NCBI GenBank assembly: GCA_016763095.1
Contig: JAESUK010000054.1
Location: 1-8,387 of the forward strand
Length of the DNA: 8,387 nt
Direction of reading: 5' to 3'
DNA from: Alphaproteobacteria bacterium
GTDB taxonomy: Bacteria; Pseudomonadota; Alphaproteobacteria; Micavibrionales; Micavibrionaceae
In this document: piece by piece, positions 5,695 through 8,387 of the stretch
How positions within the stretch are numbered: position 1 is the first letter of the stretch
How the letters are laid out: every line of letters starts with the position of its first letter
The notes under the pieces: model-generated
Told to the model about the DNA's origin: nothing
What the model saw: only the letters and a program-made list of their open reading frames with translations
Database searches by the model: none
Program-made: the position numbers and the translations under genes

Positions 5695-7005
5695 TTATGC
5701 TATTGCTTGAGAATAGATTGGGAAGCGTGCACATAGAGCCTTTGTTTTGGCTTTTACACTTGCTTCTACTTGTGCATTTCCTTCCGCACCATTTTCTTTT
5801 ACGCCGTCTACGACTTCAAGAATAAGGTCTGAAATTTCGCGCCACTCTGCAGGTCCAAAGCCACGTGTTGTTCCAGCAGGTGTTCCCAAACGGATACCTG
5901 ATGTTACAAAAGGACTTTCTGGATCAAAGGGTACTGCATTTTTGTTACATGTAATGCCTGCATTCTCTAGTGCTAAGTCAACAACTTTACCTGTAAGACC
6001 CTTTGGACGAAGATCAACGAGAACGATATGAGAATCTGTTCCACCAGACACGATGTCTAGTCCTCCTTCTATCAATTTGTCCGCCATGATGCGTGCGTTT
6101 GTCACGATATCTTGTGCGTATGATTTAAATTCAGGTTTCAATGCTTCTTTGAACGCAACGGCTTTACCTGCAATGACATGTTCAAGAGGTCCGCCTTGGA
6201 TTCCAGGGAAAATGGCTGAGTTAACTTTCTTTGCAATCGCAGCATCGTTGGTCAAAATCATTCCGCCACGTGGTCCACGGAGTGTTTTATGCGTTGTTGT
6301 TGTTGCAACATCGGCATATGGGAACGGTGAAGGGTATGAGCCACCCGCGATAAGACCTGCGTAATGCGCCATATCGACAAAAAGGATTGCACCAACTTTG
6401 TCTGCTATTTCGCGGAAGCGTGCCCAGTCAATAACGCGTGGGTACGCAGATGCACCTGCGATGATCATTTTTGGTTTGTGTTCAACGGCTAGGGTTTCTA
6501 CTTCATCATAGTCGATGAGACCATCACTTTCTTTTACGCCGTATTGAATAGCGTTAAACCATTTACCAGATTGGTTTGGGGCTGCGCCATGTGTTAAGTG
6601 ACCACCCGCGGCCAAAGACATTCCCAAGATTGTGTCGTTTGGCTTAAGAAGGGCTGTGTAAACACCTTGGTTGGCTTGTGAACCAGAGTTTGGTTGTACA
6701 TTGGCAAATTCACACCCGAAGAGTTGTTTTGCGCGCTCGATAGCGAGACTTTCAGAAACATCAACATGTTCACATCCTTGGTAGTATCTTTTTCCAGGAT
6801 ATCCTTCCGCGTATTTGTTAGTCATGATTGACCCTTGTGCTTGAAGCACTGCGCGTGATGTAATGTTTTCAGAAGCGATCAACTCGATTTGATCTTGCTG
6901 ACGCTTATGTTCTTTTTGGATCGCTTGATAAATTTCTGGATCGATTTGTGCCAAGTCTGCTTCGAAAAATTCATTTGATGTGTCTTGTGTCATTGCTTCA
7001 CCCAT
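5695..7005 (-). CDS. glyA: Serine hydroxymethyltransferase
   Basis: This PLP enzyme interconverts serine plus tetrahydrofolate with glycine plus 5,10-methylene-tetrahydrofolate, the main source of one-carbon units. The protein has 436 residues, slightly longer than E. coli (417) because of a short N-terminal extension. Visible are IELIASENITS (40-50), NKYAEGYPGKRYYQGCEHVD (63-82), the cofactor contacts NVQPNSGSQAN (102-112) and VDMAHYAGL (210-218, Asp211 and His214), and the PLP lysine Lys240 in TTTHKTLRGPRGG (236-248). The ATG at 7005 is preceded by GAGGA at about 9 bases. An in-frame ATG four codons later is a possible alternative. The gene is 36 bases after rpiB and 19 before nrdR, as part of one probable operon. 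Confidence 0.98.
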   Translation of the reverse strand: MGEAMTQDTSNEFFEADLAQIDPEIYQAIQKEHKRQQDQIELIASENITSRAVLQAQGSIMTNKYAEGYPGKRYYQGCEHVDVSESLAIERAKQLFGCEFANVQPNSGSQANQGVYTALLKPNDTILGMSLAAGGHLTHGAAPNQSGKWFNAIQYGVKESDGLIDYDEVETLAVEHKPKMIIAGASAYPRVIDWARFREIADKVGAILFVDMAHYAGLIAGGSYPSPFPYADVATTTTHKTLRGPRGGMILTNDAAIAKKVNSAIFPGIQGGPLEHVIAGKAVAFKEALKPEFKSYAQDIVTNARIMADKLIEGGLDIVSGGTDSHIVLVDLRPKGLTGKVVDLALENAGITCNKNAVPFDPESPFVTSGIRLGTPAGTTRGFGPAEWREISDLILEVVDGVKENGAEGNAQVEASVKAKTKALCARFPIYSQAIA

Positions 7006-7041
7006 GGTTCATGTTCCTCGTTTGGTTTGTCGTGTCCGTTG

Positions 7042-7485
7042 TTAATGTGATTGTTTCAGTTTTTTCATGCGTCGTTCGTGGCGCCCGCCAGTTTCAAATT
7101 CAGTTGTAATAAATGTTTCAACGATGTCTTTTGCAATCACCTCACCGATGATGCGTGCGCCAAGACATAAGACGTTTGCATCGTTGTCGATGCGTGTTAA
7201 GCGCGCCATTGTTGAGTCTGTGCATACTGCTGCGCGAATATCTTCATTTCGGTTGCAGGCAATGCTTATGCCTATGCCACTTCCACAAATTGCAATTCCA
7301 TATTCTGCTTGGTCTGTTGCTACAAAATCCGCGAGTTTATAGCCGAAGTCTGGGTAGTCGACAGACTCGCTAGAGTTCGTTCCTAAATCAATCCATTCAA
7401 TATCAATACTGAATGTTTCATTCTTTAGAAAATCTTTTAGATCAACGCCACCGTGATCACTCGCAATCGCTATTTTTTTTCTCAT
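7042..7485 (-). CDS. rpiB: Ribose-5-phosphate isomerase B
   Basis: RpiB interconverts ribose 5-phosphate and ribulose 5-phosphate, and ribulose 5-phosphate is also the substrate of RibB in this operon. The protein has 147 residues, the family norm. It shows ASDHGG (8-13, Asp10 and His11), DYPDF (43-47), ICGSGIGISIACNR (66-79) with the catalytic Cys67, NDANVLCLGARIIG (101-114) and FETGGRHERR (130-139). At position 100, where the E. coli enzyme has His99 (RQHND), this protein has Asp (RIDND). It is the first gene of the probable operon rpiB-glyA-nrdR-ribE-ribB-ribH-nusB. The ATG at 7485 matches the usual protein start. The only Shine-Dalgarno-like bases, AGAGG, are one base from the ATG, too close to work normally, which fits a leaderless message. 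Confidence 0.96.
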   Translation of the reverse strand: MRKKIAIASDHGGVDLKDFLKNETFSIDIEWIDLGTNSSESVDYPDFGYKLADFVATDQAEYGIAICGSGIGISIACNRNEDIRAAVCTDSTMARLTRIDNDANVLCLGARIIGEVIAKDIVETFITTEFETGGRHERRMKKLKQSH

Positions 7486-7491
7486 GCCTCT

Positions 7492-7520
7492 TATATAGGA
7501 AAAGCGGGGCTTTTACGCAA
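7492..7520 (-). promoter_or_regulatory. Sigma-70-type promoter directly before rpiB
   Basis: On the minus strand TTGCGT (7515-7520) and TATATA (7492-7497) are separated by exactly 17 bases. Only six bases lie between the -10 box and the rpiB ATG, so the expected transcript start is at or next to the A of ATG. The spacer contains AAAAGCCCCGCTTTT (7500-7514), a 6-bp palindrome with a 3-base centre. The promoter is predicted from sequence only. Confidence 0.6.
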
Positions 7521-7574
7521 CATTTAATTTGCACTCTAGCTTGGTCGTATTCACTTTTTAATGAGAGGTGTTTA

Positions 7575-8267
7575 TTAGCGTTCGTAGAGAACTATGTAGA
7601 CATGGTTCTGAGGCATGCCACTGTCTGTACATATTACGCAGGCTCGTAATGTGGGCATGAGGCTGAATGTACTTGTGTCTAAAGTATTTGGTGTAGCGTT
7701 ATATGTGCCATTATACCTATCGGCGGCAAAGCCTTTAAAGCATGTTGCCGGATCATCTGGATATGTCGTTGTGATATCCAAACCGATACGGCGATTGAAC
7801 ACGTCACAAAAATCTTTGGTCACATTAGGAAGAACAGCAATGAGATCTGCATTTTCAGAGCCAACTTGAGGCATGTTTGATTGACTGTAGAACTCCCAGT
7901 TTGAAGCTGTTGAAATATCGGATTTTGGGAGCCGATATTCTGCTTGTCCACCCGAAATTGAGAAAATTTGGGTATCAGTGGGAAGCGCCCCCGCATCTCC
8001 ATATTCTGCAGGGGCATCGGCGTGAGCAAAGGTAACTTCAGATTCGCTCTTGCCAGATTCTAAGATGATTTGTATGGCTTGGGAAAGCTCTGCGCCATAT
8101 TGTTCAACCTCTGTGGAATAGATGATTAGTTTCTCGCGATCAATGCTGTGGCTTCCGCCGTCTCCACGCATGATGGTGAAGGAGAGCGCTGCCATAAGTA
8201 CCACTGCGAGCAATACGAAGAAGATTATATTTCCTGATTGAGTATTGGGATGGGATGTTTTTGCCAT
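7575..8267 (-). CDS. Pseudopilin-like single-pass membrane protein
   Basis: The protein has 230 residues. After a short polar start with SG at 11-12 comes one hydrophobic helix (NIIFFVLLAVVLMAALSFTI, 13-32), then a long polar outer domain. This resembles the N-terminus of type IV pilins and pseudopilins, but the Glu at position +5 after the cleavage Gly is missing, so processing by a prepilin peptidase is uncertain. The outer part has four cysteines (154, 176, 210, 213), which could form disulphides, and ends NHVYIVLYER. Proteins of this layout are common and uncharacterised in Rhodospirillales-like genomes, as far as I recall. The start is ambiguous: ATG at 8267, or TTG at 8273, which sits better (5 bases) behind AAGGGA. 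It begins 24 bases after the stop of the upstream gene, so the two are probably cotranscribed. Its function is unknown. Confidence 0.8.
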   Translation of the reverse strand: MAKTSHPNTQSGNIIFFVLLAVVLMAALSFTIMRGDGGSHSIDREKLIIYSTEVEQYGAELSQAIQIILESGKSESEVTFAHADAPAEYGDAGALPTDTQIFSISGGQAEYRLPKSDISTASNWEFYSQSNMPQVGSENADLIAVLPNVTKDFCDVFNRRIGLDITTTYPDDPATCFKGFAADRYNGTYNATPNTLDTSTFSLMPTLRACVICTDSGMPQNHVYIVLYER

Positions 8268-8291
8268 TTTCAATGCTGTCCCTTTTAACCT

Positions 8292-8387
8292 TTATCGCAC
8301 AGATTGTGCGGAAGGAGATATGAGCATGCATTGTTGGAAGTATGTGCAGACTTTTTCGGCATCTGTTTTGGAGTACCCTGTGAGGCG
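8292..8387 (-). CDS. C-terminal end of a gene, possibly a SPOR-domain protein
   Basis: The minus strand is open from the window edge to a TAA at 8292-8294, giving 31 residues that begin LTGYSKTDAEKVCTYFQQ. The pattern (Gly-[aromatic]-Ser-x-x-x-Ala-x-x-x-Cys, then an amphipathic helix, a second Cys and a short strand CMLISPS) resembles the end of a SPOR domain, the peptidoglycan-binding module found at the C-terminus of cell-wall proteins. This is inferred from a short tail only. It ends 24 bases before the pseudopilin-like gene, which supports a real gene in this frame over the other two. A small palindrome, CGCACA-ATC-TGTGCG (8296-8310), lies in its last codons. Confidence 0.5.
   Translation of the reverse strand, partial: RLTGYSKTDAEKVCTYFQQCMLISPSAQSVR

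Noticed and set aside
5541..6364. Plus-strand open frames across nrdR and glyA
   Set aside because: They are antisense shadows of well-conserved genes.
7140..7373. Two overlapping plus-strand frames across rpiB
   Set aside because: Both are antisense to rpiB, whose protein motifs are unmistakable.
8296..8310. Palindrome CGCACA-ATC-TGTGCG as a terminator
   Set aside because: It lies within the last codons of the right-edge gene and no T run follows it.

Overview
The window looks like ordinary chromosome from a low-GC (estimated by eye at about 40 percent) alphaproteobacterium. The main support is the gene order rpiB-glyA-nrdR-ribE-ribB-ribH-nusB, which is the usual alphaproteobacterial arrangement around riboflavin synthesis. 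A FliL-like membrane protein and a pseudopilin-like membrane protein beside a probable SPOR-domain C-terminus also fit Rhodospirillales or Micavibrio-like lineages, but the exact lineage cannot be fixed from this window. Every supported gene lies on the minus strand, so the window is read from right to left.

Right end (8387 to 7575): the last 31 codons of a gene, possibly the end of a SPOR domain, then a single-pass membrane protein with a pilin-like N-terminal helix. Centre (7485 to 3007): seven close-packed genes, probably one operon. rpiB, with a very strong promoter directly against its start codon, is followed by glyA, nrdR, ribE, ribB, ribH and nusB. From nrdR onward the genes touch or overlap (TAAATG, GTGA, an 8-base overlap, TAATG). 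They link pentose phosphate and one-carbon metabolism, control of ribonucleotide reductase, the last steps of riboflavin synthesis, and rRNA antitermination. ribD is missing from its usual place between nrdR and ribE, and RibB has no fused GTP cyclohydrolase II domain, so the first steps of the pathway must be encoded elsewhere.

Left part (3006 to 1): a FliL-like membrane protein with its own promoter candidate and a good intrinsic terminator; a 435-base gap with a 10-bp hairpin and a doubtful 43-residue ORF; two GNAT acetyltransferase genes in tandem, ending at an AT-rich terminator; a tRNA-Gly(GCC) with encoded CCA; and the first 187 codons of an unrecognised gene that runs off the left edge.

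No mobile element, CRISPR array, phage gene or defence system is visible. The points most worth checking are the apparently leaderless rpiB promoter with a palindrome filling its spacer, the His-to-Asp change at a catalytic position of RpiB, the missing ribD, the shortened first GNAT protein, and the unknown protein at the left edge.
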